The notes below the pieces were generated by a model. The model had not been told where the DNA came from. It ran no database searches and was given only the letters and a program-made list of their open reading frames with translations. Shown one piece after another: positions 23,497-36,530 of a stretch of DNA of 64,000 nt. Within the stretch, counting starts at the first letter, position 1, and every line of letters starts with the position of its first letter. The DNA lies in assembly GCA_035575135.1 (NCBI GenBank), contig DATLYE010000030.1, positions 17,510-81,509 of the forward strand. Reading direction: 5' to 3'. A program made the position numbers and the translations under genes. This stretch comes from JANWXD01 sp035575135 (GTDB lineage Bacteria; Acidobacteriota; Terriglobia; Bryobacterales; Bryobacteraceae).

Positions 23497-25008
23497 TCAG
23501 TTCCCGGAGAGCTTCAGATCCAGCACCACGCGGTCCGATTCACGCAACGTGACGGTCTCAGACGGCACGGTCTCCCAGTCAGCTTCCTCCGGAGTGCGGA
23601 ACTCCAGCGAGGCGAGCACCTGGTAGGCGCCCGGAGGAAGCCCCTCAATACGGTAATTCCCCTCGACGTCCGTCCGGGTGGAGCTCTTTCCATACACGCG
23701 CCAGGCTCCATCGGCCGCAAGCGGCTTCAACAGAACCGTGGCGCCCGCCACAGGCCGCCCCTCCCTGGTGACCACCGTGCCCCGCAGGGTCGCAGGCGTC
23801 TCGGAAAGCACGACTCGCAACACCAGCGATTGAGCGGGCGCGAGCGAGAACCGCCCCTGCTCCAGCCTTCCCTGCTCGCCGGCGATCTCCGCCACGTAGA
23901 CCTCCGGCGGCGTCAGCACCGCCGACTCCCAGATGCCCGGCGTCAGCGGTTCTTTTCCCTGGCACGTCAGCCGGCGGGCCTCCCGGTCGGACGGCGGCTG
24001 CTTGCGGCGCAGGAACAACATTACCTGCCCTTGGCTCAGCCGCCGCCCGTTTTGGTCCTCACAAAGCACGGACACGGCCGGCGCCGGACTCGGCGCAAGG
24101 TGCACGCCTTCCACGTCGCCGCTCAGCCAGAAAGTCCGGTAGGCGACCAGATGCCGCCCGCCTTCCGCCGACACCGCCAAGAGCTCATAATGGCCCGGCG
24201 GAAGCTCATCGAAAACAAAACCGCCGCTGGCGTCCACGCTCGCATCCCGGCGGCCCAGATCCGAGTAGAGCGCCACCGAGCGGGCCTCCGGCCAGCCTAC
24301 CGTCCCTGTAAGGCGAAACAATTTTCCGGCAAGCGGCGTGATGTTTACGGAACTCGTCTCGCTGTCCAGTCGCACCTCGACGGCGACCGACTCTGCGGGC
24401 GAGGCGGCCCGGGGGAAGTACGTAGGCAGCAGGTCCGTTCCATCCTCCAGTTGGACGGGGGCCGTACGGACATAATAAAAGCCCGGCTCCAGGCCCGCCA
24501 CGCGGTACACGCCCCGGTCGTCCGTCCTCCCATGTGCGACCAGTTCCAGCGGAGGACCGCGACGGTAGACGAGCACCTGCTGGTCCGGCAGGCCCACGCC
24601 GTTCTCGTCGTTGACCTCTCCGCTGATGGCCCCGAGTTTCGGCAGCCGGAGCTCGGCCACGAACCGGCTGTCGCGCTCCAGCACGATCGGCGTTCCCGGA
24701 CCGTTCCACCGGCGCTGGCCAAACCGTGTCGCGGCAAAGCCCGGCCGGGACGCGCTCAGGTAATACACCCCCGCCGGGAGGTCTTTAAAGACGAAGCGCC
24801 CCAATGGGTCGGTGAGCGAGCGCTGTGCGCCTGCGCCGCCTTCGAGTACAACCTGCGTCCTCGCAAGCGGCCGCCCCAATCGCGCCTCGACTGCCACTCC
24901 CTCGATGACGGCAGCGATGGCCGGAGCCGACGCCGCCAGCGCCAGGCTAAGGCCGCGCCAGTACCGTAAGAAATCGCGACGCAGGTTTTCGAGGATCCTG
25001 TAGCCCAT
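23497..25008 (-). CDS. Secreted protein with carboxypeptidase-regulatory-like domains
   Basis: 503 residues. A leader (LSLALAASAPAIAAVIEG) precedes at least three beta-sandwich repeats of the carboxypeptidase-regulatory type: RSLTDPLGRFVFKDLPAGVYYLSA, GRTDDRGVYRVAGLEPGFYYV and RTDVEGNYRIEGLPPGAYQVLA. Such domains are structural or binding modules, usually extracytoplasmic. The ATG at 25008 lies 62 bases inside the end of the preceding HTH gene, an unusually long overlap. No enzyme domain is recognisable. Confidence 0.8.
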   Translation of the reverse strand: MGYRILENLRRDFLRYWRGLSLALAASAPAIAAVIEGVAVEARLGRPLARTQVVLEGGAGAQRSLTDPLGRFVFKDLPAGVYYLSASRPGFAATRFGQRRWNGPGTPIVLERDSRFVAELRLPKLGAISGEVNDENGVGLPDQQVLVYRRGPPLELVAHGRTDDRGVYRVAGLEPGFYYVRTAPVQLEDGTDLLPTYFPRAASPAESVAVEVRLDSETSSVNITPLAGKLFRLTGTVGWPEARSVALYSDLGRRDASVDASGGFVFDELPPGHYELLAVSAEGGRHLVAYRTFWLSGDVEGVHLAPSPAPAVSVLCEDQNGRRLSQGQVMLFLRRKQPPSDREARRLTCQGKEPLTPGIWESAVLTPPEVYVAEIAGEQGRLEQGRFSLAPAQSLVLRVVLSETPATLRGTVVTREGRPVAGATVLLKPLAADGAWRVYGKSSTRTDVEGNYRIEGLPPGAYQVLASLEFRTPEEADWETVPSETVTLRESDRVVLDLKLSGN

Positions 25009-25288
25009 TTACAGGGGCTGCATTGTCCCCGCTCCAGAGCCGCCGGTATCGCTCGACCAGCTCCGATTCGTCGTAGTCAATCGCGCGGGCGTACTGCCGG
25101 ATGTAGCTCGTATTGAAGATTCCCCCGGGCAATTTGGCAAAATCCCCCGCTTCGATGGCCTCGAGAAATCGCTTGCTGATTTTGGTGGTTTGGACGATCT
25201 GGTCCAGTGTGATTCCCTTGGATTGGCGTACCGCGGACACATCAGGCCAGTTCCCGCAAAACTTGACTTCGCCGGTGTTCTCTGCCAC
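24947..25288 (-). CDS. RodZ-type helix-turn-helix protein
   Basis: 113 residues with the HTH_25 fold of RodZ: VSAVRQSKGITLDQIVQTT, then ISKRFLEAIEAGDFAKLPG and a segment ending YIRQYARAIDYDE. RodZ proteins then have a membrane helix and a periplasmic domain; both are absent here. GTG at about 25288 follows GAGGGTGAG by 5 bases and is preferred to the TTG at 25399. It may bind DNA or act as a scaffold. Its end is overlapped by the next gene. Confidence 0.75.
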   Translation of the reverse strand: MAENTGEVKFCGNWPDVSAVRQSKGITLDQIVQTTKISKRFLEAIEAGDFAKLPGGIFNTSYIRQYARAIDYDESELVERYRRLWSGDNAAPVNGLQDPRKPASRFLTVLARP

Positions 25289-25519
25289 TGTCTCACCCTC
25301 GACTGGCAGTTTGCTCGCCCCTAACCTTCCCGCCGCCACACTTTCCGACCGCTCGGGCGAACCGCTAACAGTATCCCACAGGCGGACACCTTCCGCCAAG
25401 ACATTTCGGCGCTTTCCGCAAAAATTCCAACTCGGTTTGGGAGTTTTAGAAGGGGTTCTAGGAGAAGATCCGCATTTGCGGTCATAATCCCCTCTCTTCG
25501 CGGCTCCAAAGCACCCCTT

Positions 25520-26896
25520 TCACGGGATTGCCGTACGGGGAACCCGGGCGCTCCCATGCCCGTTCATCATTTCGACTTCATACGAGACGATACGCAGCCC
25601 GTTGCCAATCACAGGGAAAACCGCCCGCAACAGAAACAGGCCGCCGAAATCGCTCGCCTCAAAATATTGCCGGAACGCCTGTCCTGCCTCCACCGGGATC
25701 GCCCCCGGATGTACAACCTTGCCCTCGCGGTCGTAGAAGGTGAACGTGACCCGGGATGCGGTCCGCGAGGCATCGAAGCCGCTGATCTGAAGCTCCAGAC
25801 TGGAGGCCCCCCGAATCGCCCGGGTCGAGTCCACCACCACAGGGCCGGGAGGCACCACCAGCTCCAGTTTCTCGGTGTGGATGCCAAGCCGCGCCGTCAG
25901 GACGATCGTTCCTGCGGTGGTTCCCGTTTGCAAGACCACTTCGGGCTGGTCGCCGAACCGGGCGGCGTTCTGCCCGGACGTCACGCTGAAGGTCACCGTT
26001 CGCGTGTTCGCCGGAAGGAAAACCACGCCCGGATCCGTGCCTTTACCCGGAACCGAGGCCGACAGCGTTACCCCGAGCTCACCGGTCCCCGAGAACCGGG
26101 CTGCCTCCGCCAGCCGGATGCTCACTTTGACCTGCTGCCCCGCCGTCACGGTGGGAGGATCCACGACGATCTGCGGGCGGGGAAGATCGGCCTGCTCACC
26201 TGCGCCGCGGAGTACGTAGCTGCGCCCGTCAATCTCCAGACGGCCCTCCTGCAAACCCACCGCCTGCGGCGCAAACACGATCTGGAACGACACCGACTCG
26301 CCGGGTTTCAGATCGAGCGGCGTACGGAGCGGGGCGGCCATCCGGAACGACGCCCCGCTCACAGCCACGCTGCCGATGGTGAGCTGTTCGGAGAGCGGGT
26401 TGGAGAGCTCAAACGACCGCGGCACAGTCTGGCCCAGGGCAGCCGTGCCGAACAGAGCCGCGTCGCCGGGGGCCAGTTCCACCCGAGAGGAATCCCGCAA
26501 GTAGAACAGGCGGAAGCTCGGCGTGGCAACGCCGAGCAGTGTCGTCATGCGGACCCCGTTGACGTTGAGGAACGCCGTGTACGTGGCCGGCAGCAGGGGT
26601 TGAAACCGCACCACAAAATCCACGGCGGCGCCCGGGGCCAGCTCGAGCGGCCAGGTTTCAAACCGCGTCGGTAACGAAAAGCGTTGTCCGGCGACGTTCA
26701 GCCCGCTCAGAACCACGGGCCCGCCTGAGATGTTGCGTAACCGGAATGTCGTGTCCAGCACAAGTCCCGCAGGAATCGTTCCGACCGTGAACGACTCCCC
26801 CACCGGTTCTTCATTCCCTTGCCGCACCGCCCAGAGTTTGATCTGCGCGGCGGCCAGGCAGGGCACGAAAAACGCTGCAAGCAGGCGCCTCCTCAT
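25520..26896 (-). CDS. Secreted ASPM/SPD-2/Hydin-like beta-sandwich protein
   Basis: 458 residues with a signal peptide (LLAAFFVPCLAAAQ). At least two Ig-like repeats of the choice-of-anchor-D/Hydin kind are visible: FRLRNISGGPVVLSGLNVAG followed by FVVRFQPLLPATYTAFL, and FELSNPLSEQLTIGSVAVSG followed by FQIVFAPQAVGLQEGRLEI. Two more beta-rich segments follow. It overlaps the upstream gene by an ATGA. No catalytic motif is seen, so a surface or scaffold role is the likely reading. Confidence 0.7.
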   Translation of the reverse strand: MRRRLLAAFFVPCLAAAQIKLWAVRQGNEEPVGESFTVGTIPAGLVLDTTFRLRNISGGPVVLSGLNVAGQRFSLPTRFETWPLELAPGAAVDFVVRFQPLLPATYTAFLNVNGVRMTTLLGVATPSFRLFYLRDSSRVELAPGDAALFGTAALGQTVPRSFELSNPLSEQLTIGSVAVSGASFRMAAPLRTPLDLKPGESVSFQIVFAPQAVGLQEGRLEIDGRSYVLRGAGEQADLPRPQIVVDPPTVTAGQQVKVSIRLAEAARFSGTGELGVTLSASVPGKGTDPGVVFLPANTRTVTFSVTSGQNAARFGDQPEVVLQTGTTAGTIVLTARLGIHTEKLELVVPPGPVVVDSTRAIRGASSLELQISGFDASRTASRVTFTFYDREGKVVHPGAIPVEAGQAFRQYFEASDFGGLFLLRAVFPVIGNGLRIVSYEVEMMNGHGSARVPRTAIP

Positions 26897-27657
26897 TGCA
26901 CTGCCTCCGGCAACTGGTACAGCGCCACCTCGTCATCCCGTACGCGCGCCGCGAGCCGGCGGCCGGTGTGGCCGGTTTTGAGGAGAATCCATCCGGGACC
27001 TATCTCGGCCAGCTCCGCAATCAGCGCCCCGGCATCCACCCGGTACTCGGCGCCGCCGGAGTGTCGCACCACGAGCGTCTCGCCGTCGGCGAAGGCCAAC
27101 GAGCCGTCGCGCAGCAGCGCCAGCGGCTCTGTCACCCCGACAAGCGGCGTCTCGTTCTCCAGCCTGCCCACCGTGTTGTATCTCAGCAATACCGGCCCTG
27201 TCTCGCTCCGGACAACGAGCTGAAACCCCTCGTGCGCCAGTGAGGCCAGAGCGACCACGTAGCCCGGCGCCTCCAGTGGAATCGTCTCCAGCCGGCAGCC
27301 GCGGACGCGCACAAGCTGCTCCGCTTCTTCAAACCAGGCCACGGCTTCGACTCCCGCAGCAGAAAACCCGAAGCGCGCCGGACCCGGGGGCGAAGCATGG
27401 CTGCAAAGAACCTCGCCTCCGGTCGAAAGGATCTGCAACTGGCCCCCTTCGGGCGGCTGTGCGATCAGGTATTGCCCTCCGTGCCACATCCGGCCCGGCT
27501 CCCGCGGAGAAGCGGCCACCAGGCTGCCCGCCACTCCGTACAGCGCCATCGGCCGCCCCGTGATGTCTTCGGTAACCGCAGTGAGGGGCACAGTCAGTCC
27601 GGACTGCGCTGCGGCCCACCCGAAGCTGCACAACAGACCCGCGGCAATCCGGATCAT
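26893..27657 (-). CDS. Secreted protein of unknown function, propeller-like
   Basis: 254 residues with a signal peptide (AAGLLCSFGWAAAQS). The rest is short beta strands alternating with turns (LQILSTGGEVLCSH, FQLVVRSETGPVLLRYN, SLAFADGETLVVRHSGG), which suggests a beta-propeller or a repeated beta fold. I do not recognise the family. It is coupled on both sides by ATGA overlaps, so it must be made together with the Hydin-like and Big-1-like proteins. Confidence 0.65.
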   Translation of the reverse strand: MIRIAAGLLCSFGWAAAQSGLTVPLTAVTEDITGRPMALYGVAGSLVAASPREPGRMWHGGQYLIAQPPEGGQLQILSTGGEVLCSHASPPGPARFGFSAAGVEAVAWFEEAEQLVRVRGCRLETIPLEAPGYVVALASLAHEGFQLVVRSETGPVLLRYNTVGRLENETPLVGVTEPLALLRDGSLAFADGETLVVRHSGGAEYRVDAGALIAELAEIGPGWILLKTGHTGRRLAARVRDDEVALYQLPEAVQ

Positions 27658-28304
27658 CGCGGCCCTCCGATCGTCACCGACGGCGTCCCGATGCTGAGAT
27701 CGGTCGCGGCGGTCCCGGCGCCCGCCGCTTCACTCCTTCGGACCAGACCCAGTCCCGCCGCGGCTCCGGCCGCCGCCACCCCGGCGACCACGGCAATCTT
27801 GACCCAGCTCCTGCGCGGCTTGAAAGGGGGCAGCACAATGTCCGGTGGGGAATGCGCGGCACGGGTCGGCGAACTCTCTGCGGATCCCGCCGACAGCACC
27901 TGTTCGACGATCAAGCCCGCACGGCTTTCGCCCCGCGCCGCTGTAACGCGAATTTCCACCACTCCCGGTTCCTCACCCCAGCGGATCCCGCCGGGAGCCG
28001 CTCTTCCATCCGCGGCCGTCACGGCAATGTCGGTCCGCAGCCCGTTGGCAAACACGCCACTGGGTCCTGTTTCGGGAAGCCGGAAGCTCACCGCCACGCC
28101 TCCCACAGGGCGGCCGGTTTCATCGCTCACTTCCACCAGCAGCGGCCTCGACGCTCTCGTGCCGGTGCGGAACTCCGCTTTCTCCCCTTCGAGCACGCGA
28201 ATCCGCAGCCCCGGCCCCGGTTGCACCCGCGTCCCCTCGGTTTGGGCCGTGGCGGCTAAAGCAAACGATACACATCCCGCTGCGACCAGACACACGCTCC
28301 GCAT
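27654..28304 (-). CDS. Exported protein with Big-1-like Ig domain and C-terminal membrane segment
   Basis: 216 residues. A signal peptide (CLVAAGCVSFALAATAQT) precedes an invasin-type bacterial Ig domain (LLVEVSDETGRPVGGVAVSFRL, then GVFANGLRTDIAVTAADGRA). A Pro-rich linker and a helix (VKIAVVAGVAAAGAAAGLGLV) follow, then a short tail. The helix could anchor the C-terminus. It is the first gene of a three-gene overlapping set. Function unknown. Confidence 0.7.
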   Translation of the reverse strand: MRSVCLVAAGCVSFALAATAQTEGTRVQPGPGLRIRVLEGEKAEFRTGTRASRPLLVEVSDETGRPVGGVAVSFRLPETGPSGVFANGLRTDIAVTAADGRAAPGGIRWGEEPGVVEIRVTAARGESRAGLIVEQVLSAGSAESSPTRAAHSPPDIVLPPFKPRRSWVKIAVVAGVAAAGAAAGLGLVRRSEAAGAGTAATDLSIGTPSVTIGGPR

Positions 28305-28350
28305 CGAGCTCCACCTCGGAGACCGCCGTTTTGCTCCGGACGGAAGCCGG

Positions 28351-28367
28351 GTGTGACGTGCTCACAC
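28351..28367. promoter_or_regulatory. CRP-like palindrome upstream of the secreted three-gene set
   Basis: GTGTGA-CGTGC-TCACAC is a perfect inverted repeat that resembles a CRP/FNR-type site with a 5-base rather than 6-base centre. It is 46 bases before the minus-strand ATG at 28304. A weaker palindrome, GGTGACGTTACC, lies about 10 bases further. No CRP-family gene is in the window. The rest of the 197-base gap shows nothing else. Confidence 0.4.
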
Positions 28368-28501
28368 CAACACCGCGGTGACGTTACCCGGGCCTGCCGC
28401 CCGGAGCGCGGCCTCGATAAGGTAGTGGCGCCTCCTCGCCAAAGTTCGCCGGCAATTTCATGCGCCCGTGCCGGCGCCTGAGGCGCCATGCGGCGTGCCG
28501 G

Positions 28502-31120
28502 TTACAGGCTCACCCGCAGCCCGATCTGCAACACGCGCCCGTCATTGAGGGTGTTGGTGATCTGGCCGAAACTCGGTGCGCTCAGGTTGCGCTGGGGCTG
28601 ATCGAACTGCGGATGATTGGCCAGATTGTAGGCCTCGGCGCGCAGTTGAAATGTCCACTCCCGCAGCCCGCTCCAGCGCCATTGCTTGCTGAGCGCCGCA
28701 TTCAGGTTGGCGATTCCGTCCTTCCGGAAGGTGTTGCGGCCGAGGTTGCCCCGGAACTCGCCGGGGCGAATGAAATCGAAACGCTCCCGCCTCAGGATCC
28801 GCGTTGCGGTGTCCGGATGCGCCACCGAGCGGCCCAGGATGGAAGGTTCGAGGATGTGAGGGCGGTCGCCCGGTCCTCCGTCTACATTGCCGAAGCCCGG
28901 AGCATCCGAGCCGATGTACAGCGTGAACGGAGTGCCGGTCTTCAGGAGGGCTGCTCCGGAAAGCTGCCATCCGTCCAGCCACCATGCTGCCAGACGCGGC
29001 AAACCGGAAGCGCGCGGCAAATCGTACGTCCAGTAGACAAACAAGGAGTGCGTCGCGTCGAACTCGCTCAATCCCTTCCTGTCGCGGAAGTTGTCGTACT
29101 GCCACTGGCTGCGGCCCCGGGTCAGATCCCGGTTTGCCGCCGTGGAAGAATAATCCACGCCCTGGTCAAGTGACTTGCCGAACGTATAGGTGAATCCCCA
29201 CGTGGACCCTCTCCACGACGGTATTTCCAAAGTCGCCTGAGCCGCATCCAGCCAGGCCATGCCGCCGTTGACGATGTGCTTCACTTCGTAATAGCGCGGG
29301 TCGGGCCGCCGCAGGTCCACCGTGGCGGTCGTCAGCGGAATGCCCGGAACCGGCTCGGCCCGGTTCTGGATGAAGACGTTCATGAGCTTGAAAGTCCGGC
29401 TTCCGACGTAGCCCAACCGCAGCCGCGAACCCCGAGCCAGCTCCCGTTCCAGGCTGAGGTTGTATTGATGGCTGTAAGGTGAAACCAGATCCGGCGAGAG
29501 AAACGTCGGGGAGTAGCGCGCCCTGGGATCGTCCAGATTCACACCGTGCAGCGGATTGACCAGATCGGGATTCTGCACCTGCACGTAGCGCACGTGCGGC
29601 GGATTGTTGCGGATCTGCTGGTAGGTGACCGCCGGAATCCGCCCGAAGGAAATCGTGTAGGAGGCGCGCGCCGTCCAGCCTGCTCCCGCGTTGAAGGCCA
29701 GAGCCAGACGCGGGCTCACGTTGTTACAGTCGCAGCCATAAGGAATGCGATCCATCCGGTTGACTTCCACCGGGGCGGTTTCGAGCTCATAGCGCAGACC
29801 GTAGTAAAGCTGCAAGCCGGGCCGGACGCGCCACCGGTCGGCCGCATAAAGACTCGCCGCCCAGTTGCGAAACCCGCGCGCGAGTTCGCCCACCGTGACT
29901 TCATACGTGGTGGGCGTACCGTAGAGTAAGTTCTCAATCGCGGTCCTGCCGAAATTGTTACTAAACTGAAAGTAGCCGCGCTGGTTGTTGCTCTCGATGC
30001 CGTTCAACTGGTAGCGCGTCACTTCACCTCCCAGCGTCACGGCGTGCGCTCCGGCGGCGGATCGGCGCGTGGCGATCACCCCCCAGCGGAAGCTGTTCTC
30101 GGCCCGGTCGATCGGAAAATGATTGTCCGGCCCCAGTTCCTCGATCTGGAACCCGATGCGGACCTTCGGGCCCACGGCATTCGGCTCCGGCAGCAACGCG
30201 GAACGCACGCGCTGGAAGGTCAAACCCGTTGCCGCCTCCGTCCGGGGACCGGCGGATAACCGCCACGTCAGCTGCGAGCGGTGGCTGTGGATGTCGGTGT
30301 CGGGATTCTGGCCCGCCACGAGCTGAAACGCCCGCACGCGCTGGCGCCCCATCAGGTGCGACGCCGACAGGCGCCCGCGCCGGAACTCCGGAAGGTCCCA
30401 CCTCGCCTCCGCCTGCGTCTCATCCACCCTCTGGGGCGCGTTTGTGTTGAGGGCCCGCGGATCGAAATCCGGACGGTTCGGCAGGGCTGCCGGATAGGCG
30501 GCCAGAAACCGGGCCACCACGGCGCGCACCTGCGGATCCGACGCCCGGGGCGTTCGCTCGCCGGCCAGCGGCACCAGAACGTTGCCGTTCACCATCCCGC
30601 GGATCTTGTTCTGTGATGCAAGCAGCGTCAGGTTCCCCGGGCGGCCCAGGCTTCCTGCCGCGCGGGCTCCGTAGGCATTCCGCCGGGAAGGCAGTACGTC
30701 GCCGACCTGAAAAAACGTGCGTGCGTTAAAGACGCTGTTCTGGTGCCACCAGTATGCTTCCGCCCGCCACGCCGCGGCCGGCGCCGCCGCCGGAAGCACC
30801 ACCGGAGCCCCGACCGGCTGTCCGTACTCGGAGGCATACGTACCCCGCTCCGCCGGAGGATCGCTCACCAGCACCACGGTGCCGCCAAGACGAACGTTGG
30901 CCTCTTTGATGGCCTCGTTGTCAATGCGGTAAAGCGGCACATTTTCGTTTCGCTGGGCCGCGCCGTCCAGCCTGCGCCGCGCCTCGCTCCGAGCCCCTTG
31001 CCGCACGGGAGCGCTGCTCTGCGCCTGCGCTTCCTGCCGGGCCGCCGCTGCCGGCCCCTGGGCCGCCGCCCAGACGCTTCCGGCGCACACCAGCAGCGCC
31101 GCACGCATCTTTTGGGACAT
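28502..31120 (-). CDS. Oar-like outer-membrane beta-barrel, reduced N-terminus
   Basis: About 872 residues. The barrel region matches Oar-type TonB receptors: YWWHQNSVFNARTFFQVGD, YAADRWRVRPGLQLYYGLRYE, NVSPRLALAFN, SPYSHQYNLSLERELARGSRLRLGYVG and the C-terminal NHPQFDQPQRNLSAPSFGQIT. The carboxypeptidase-regulatory domain and the plug with its LNGR/DG signature are missing; the first 110 residues are low-complexity Ala/Gln/Arg. ATG at 31120 follows GAGGAG; TTG at 31132 is less likely. The upstream TPR gene ends at 31133, with a TATAAT across the junction. Confidence 0.8.
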   Translation of the reverse strand: MSQKMRAALLVCAGSVWAAAQGPAAAARQEAQAQSSAPVRQGARSEARRRLDGAAQRNENVPLYRIDNEAIKEANVRLGGTVVLVSDPPAERGTYASEYGQPVGAPVVLPAAAPAAAWRAEAYWWHQNSVFNARTFFQVGDVLPSRRNAYGARAAGSLGRPGNLTLLASQNKIRGMVNGNVLVPLAGERTPRASDPQVRAVVARFLAAYPAALPNRPDFDPRALNTNAPQRVDETQAEARWDLPEFRRGRLSASHLMGRQRVRAFQLVAGQNPDTDIHSHRSQLTWRLSAGPRTEAATGLTFQRVRSALLPEPNAVGPKVRIGFQIEELGPDNHFPIDRAENSFRWGVIATRRSAAGAHAVTLGGEVTRYQLNGIESNNQRGYFQFSNNFGRTAIENLLYGTPTTYEVTVGELARGFRNWAASLYAADRWRVRPGLQLYYGLRYELETAPVEVNRMDRIPYGCDCNNVSPRLALAFNAGAGWTARASYTISFGRIPAVTYQQIRNNPPHVRYVQVQNPDLVNPLHGVNLDDPRARYSPTFLSPDLVSPYSHQYNLSLERELARGSRLRLGYVGSRTFKLMNVFIQNRAEPVPGIPLTTATVDLRRPDPRYYEVKHIVNGGMAWLDAAQATLEIPSWRGSTWGFTYTFGKSLDQGVDYSSTAANRDLTRGRSQWQYDNFRDRKGLSEFDATHSLFVYWTYDLPRASGLPRLAAWWLDGWQLSGAALLKTGTPFTLYIGSDAPGFGNVDGGPGDRPHILEPSILGRSVAHPDTATRILRRERFDFIRPGEFRGNLGRNTFRKDGIANLNAALSKQWRWSGLREWTFQLRAEAYNLANHPQFDQPQRNLSAPSFGQITNTLNDGRVLQIGLRVSL

Positions 31121-31132
31121 AAAACTCCTCAA

Positions 31133-32323
31133 TTATAACCGCGCGCCGGAACCCTTACCAAAACGGGCCAGCTCCGCTCGCGTCTCCGGATCGGCCGGGA
31201 CCGACGGCAACTCGTACTTGAGACGCTCGAGCGCCTCCACCCGGCTCTCGATACGACCGGGACCGCTGCGTTTGAGACAACGCCCGAGCATGGTCATGGC
31301 GATCGCGTCGTGGGGCTGCGCTCGCAGCACGGCGCGAAACATCTCCGCCGCGCCTTCGTAATCTCCGCGCCGCCACAGCGCGTAGCCCACGTTGAAGCGG
31401 TAGACCGGATCCTGCGGGCGCGCCTCCAGAGCCTTGCGGAAGCTGTTCAGAGCTTCCGGCAGGTTGAGCCGCGACTGTGCGGCCCCAAGGTTGTTCCACA
31501 CCTCCGGCGCCGGCGAGGCATGCGCCAGCGTCCGGAAACGCAGCACGGCCTTCTCGTAGTCCCCCGCATAGTACAAGCACAGGCCCAGCAGAAACAGCGC
31601 CTCCGGATAATGCACGTCCTCCGGACTGACCCCTTCCAGCCAGCCGGCCGCCACCCGGTACTCCTTCTTGCGCCACAGCAGCTTGCCCAGCTGGAAACGC
31701 GCCTGCGAAAAGCTCGCGTCCAGCCGGACCGCCTGTGTAAAGTAACGGTGCTTTTGGTCCGGGCTTTCGGCCATCAGCCCGCGAATATACTGCTCCAGCG
31801 CATCCAGACGCACTGCGCGCCGGCGCTTACGGAACTCCTCCAACCCGGGGCTCTCCGGCCGCAGCGCCCGCAGCACCTGCCAGGCGATCTCGTCCTGAAG
31901 GCGACCCAGTTCATCGAGCGGCCCGCTCAGTCGGAAGGAAGGCCCGTTGCGCAGCCCTTGGCGGTCCAGCAGCTGCGCCTCCACGTCCAAAACAGGTTTG
32001 CCCGGCTCACCGCGCACCTGAAAGCTGCCGAAAACCTCTGTGTCGGCCTCGACGACTTCGCCGATTTTCAACACCGTCGCCTTTGTCAGCGGCGCCAGCG
32101 GTTTGACGGAGAGCTTTCGATAAGCCCCTTCCCGCTGCTCTCGGTCCACGACCGAAACCCCCGCCGCCACCAGTGCCTCCCGCACCGACTCCGCCACGCT
32201 TTCGCCGATCCAGTCCAGCGCGGCCGCATCGGTGCGGTTGAAGAACGCCAGCACCACCACTCTCTCGGCCCGCAACGGGATCGCAAGACACAACACCAAA
32301 AGGGCGCCGATCATGCGGTGCAT
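31133..32323 (-). CDS. Secreted FlgO/TolB-N-like plus TPR repeat protein
   Basis: 396 residues with a signal peptide (MIGALLVLCLAIPLRA). Residues 20-150 resemble the FlgO/TolB amino-terminal fold (VVVLAFFNRTDAAALDWIGESVAESV ... VVDREQ). From about 175 on, TPR repeats follow (ARFQLGKLLWRKKEYRVAAGWLEG, ALFLLGLCLYYAGDYEKAVLRFR, YRFNVGYALWRRGDYEGAAEMFR). The protein probably acts in the periplasm as a binding scaffold. It lies between two Oar-type receptor genes in the same direction. Confidence 0.78.
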   Translation of the reverse strand: MHRMIGALLVLCLAIPLRAERVVVLAFFNRTDAAALDWIGESVAESVREALVAAGVSVVDREQREGAYRKLSVKPLAPLTKATVLKIGEVVEADTEVFGSFQVRGEPGKPVLDVEAQLLDRQGLRNGPSFRLSGPLDELGRLQDEIAWQVLRALRPESPGLEEFRKRRRAVRLDALEQYIRGLMAESPDQKHRYFTQAVRLDASFSQARFQLGKLLWRKKEYRVAAGWLEGVSPEDVHYPEALFLLGLCLYYAGDYEKAVLRFRTLAHASPAPEVWNNLGAAQSRLNLPEALNSFRKALEARPQDPVYRFNVGYALWRRGDYEGAAEMFRAVLRAQPHDAIAMTMLGRCLKRSGPGRIESRVEALERLKYELPSVPADPETRAELARFGKGSGARL

Positions 32324-32395
32324 GAATGCCAGTCTAACAAACCGCCCGCCGGCGGCAGGTGCGACGGCCGCGACCGCCCGGGGGCTCGGCTTCGC

Positions 32396-36259
<3,864 letters not shown>

Positions 36260-36277
36260 GGTGTACCTCCCCACGAC

Positions 36278-36306
36278 TTGCGCGGCTTCCCCGTGAGGCC
36301 GCGCAA
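36278..36306 (-). promoter_or_regulatory. Strong stem-loop in the 5' leader of the Oar receptor gene
   Basis: TTGCGCGGC (36278-36286) and GCCGCGCAA (36298-36306) pair perfectly over 9 bases with an 11-base loop. In the transcript the stem lies about 10 bases upstream of the GGGAGG ribosome binding site. A second, bulged palindrome (CCGA, TAGT, ACTA, TCGG at 36307-36325) adjoins it. The rest of the gap to 36530 shows no gene. Confidence 0.5.
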
Positions 36307-36530
36307 CCGAGTAGTCTACTATCGGAGCCGGGACTGCGCAACAGCGAGAGTCGCCGGAGCTTTCCTATCCAGCGGCGCGAATCAAGACTCGATTGCACCC
36401 GATCAGCGTCAGATCCGACGCAACGACGATCTCAGCCTTTCCCAGGCGTTCTCGCACGGCGGCGCCGCCCCAGAGAAGGATCCCAGTTGTTATTGCGAAA
36501 GCTCAGAAGTGCACTGCGCCCCCCGACCGG

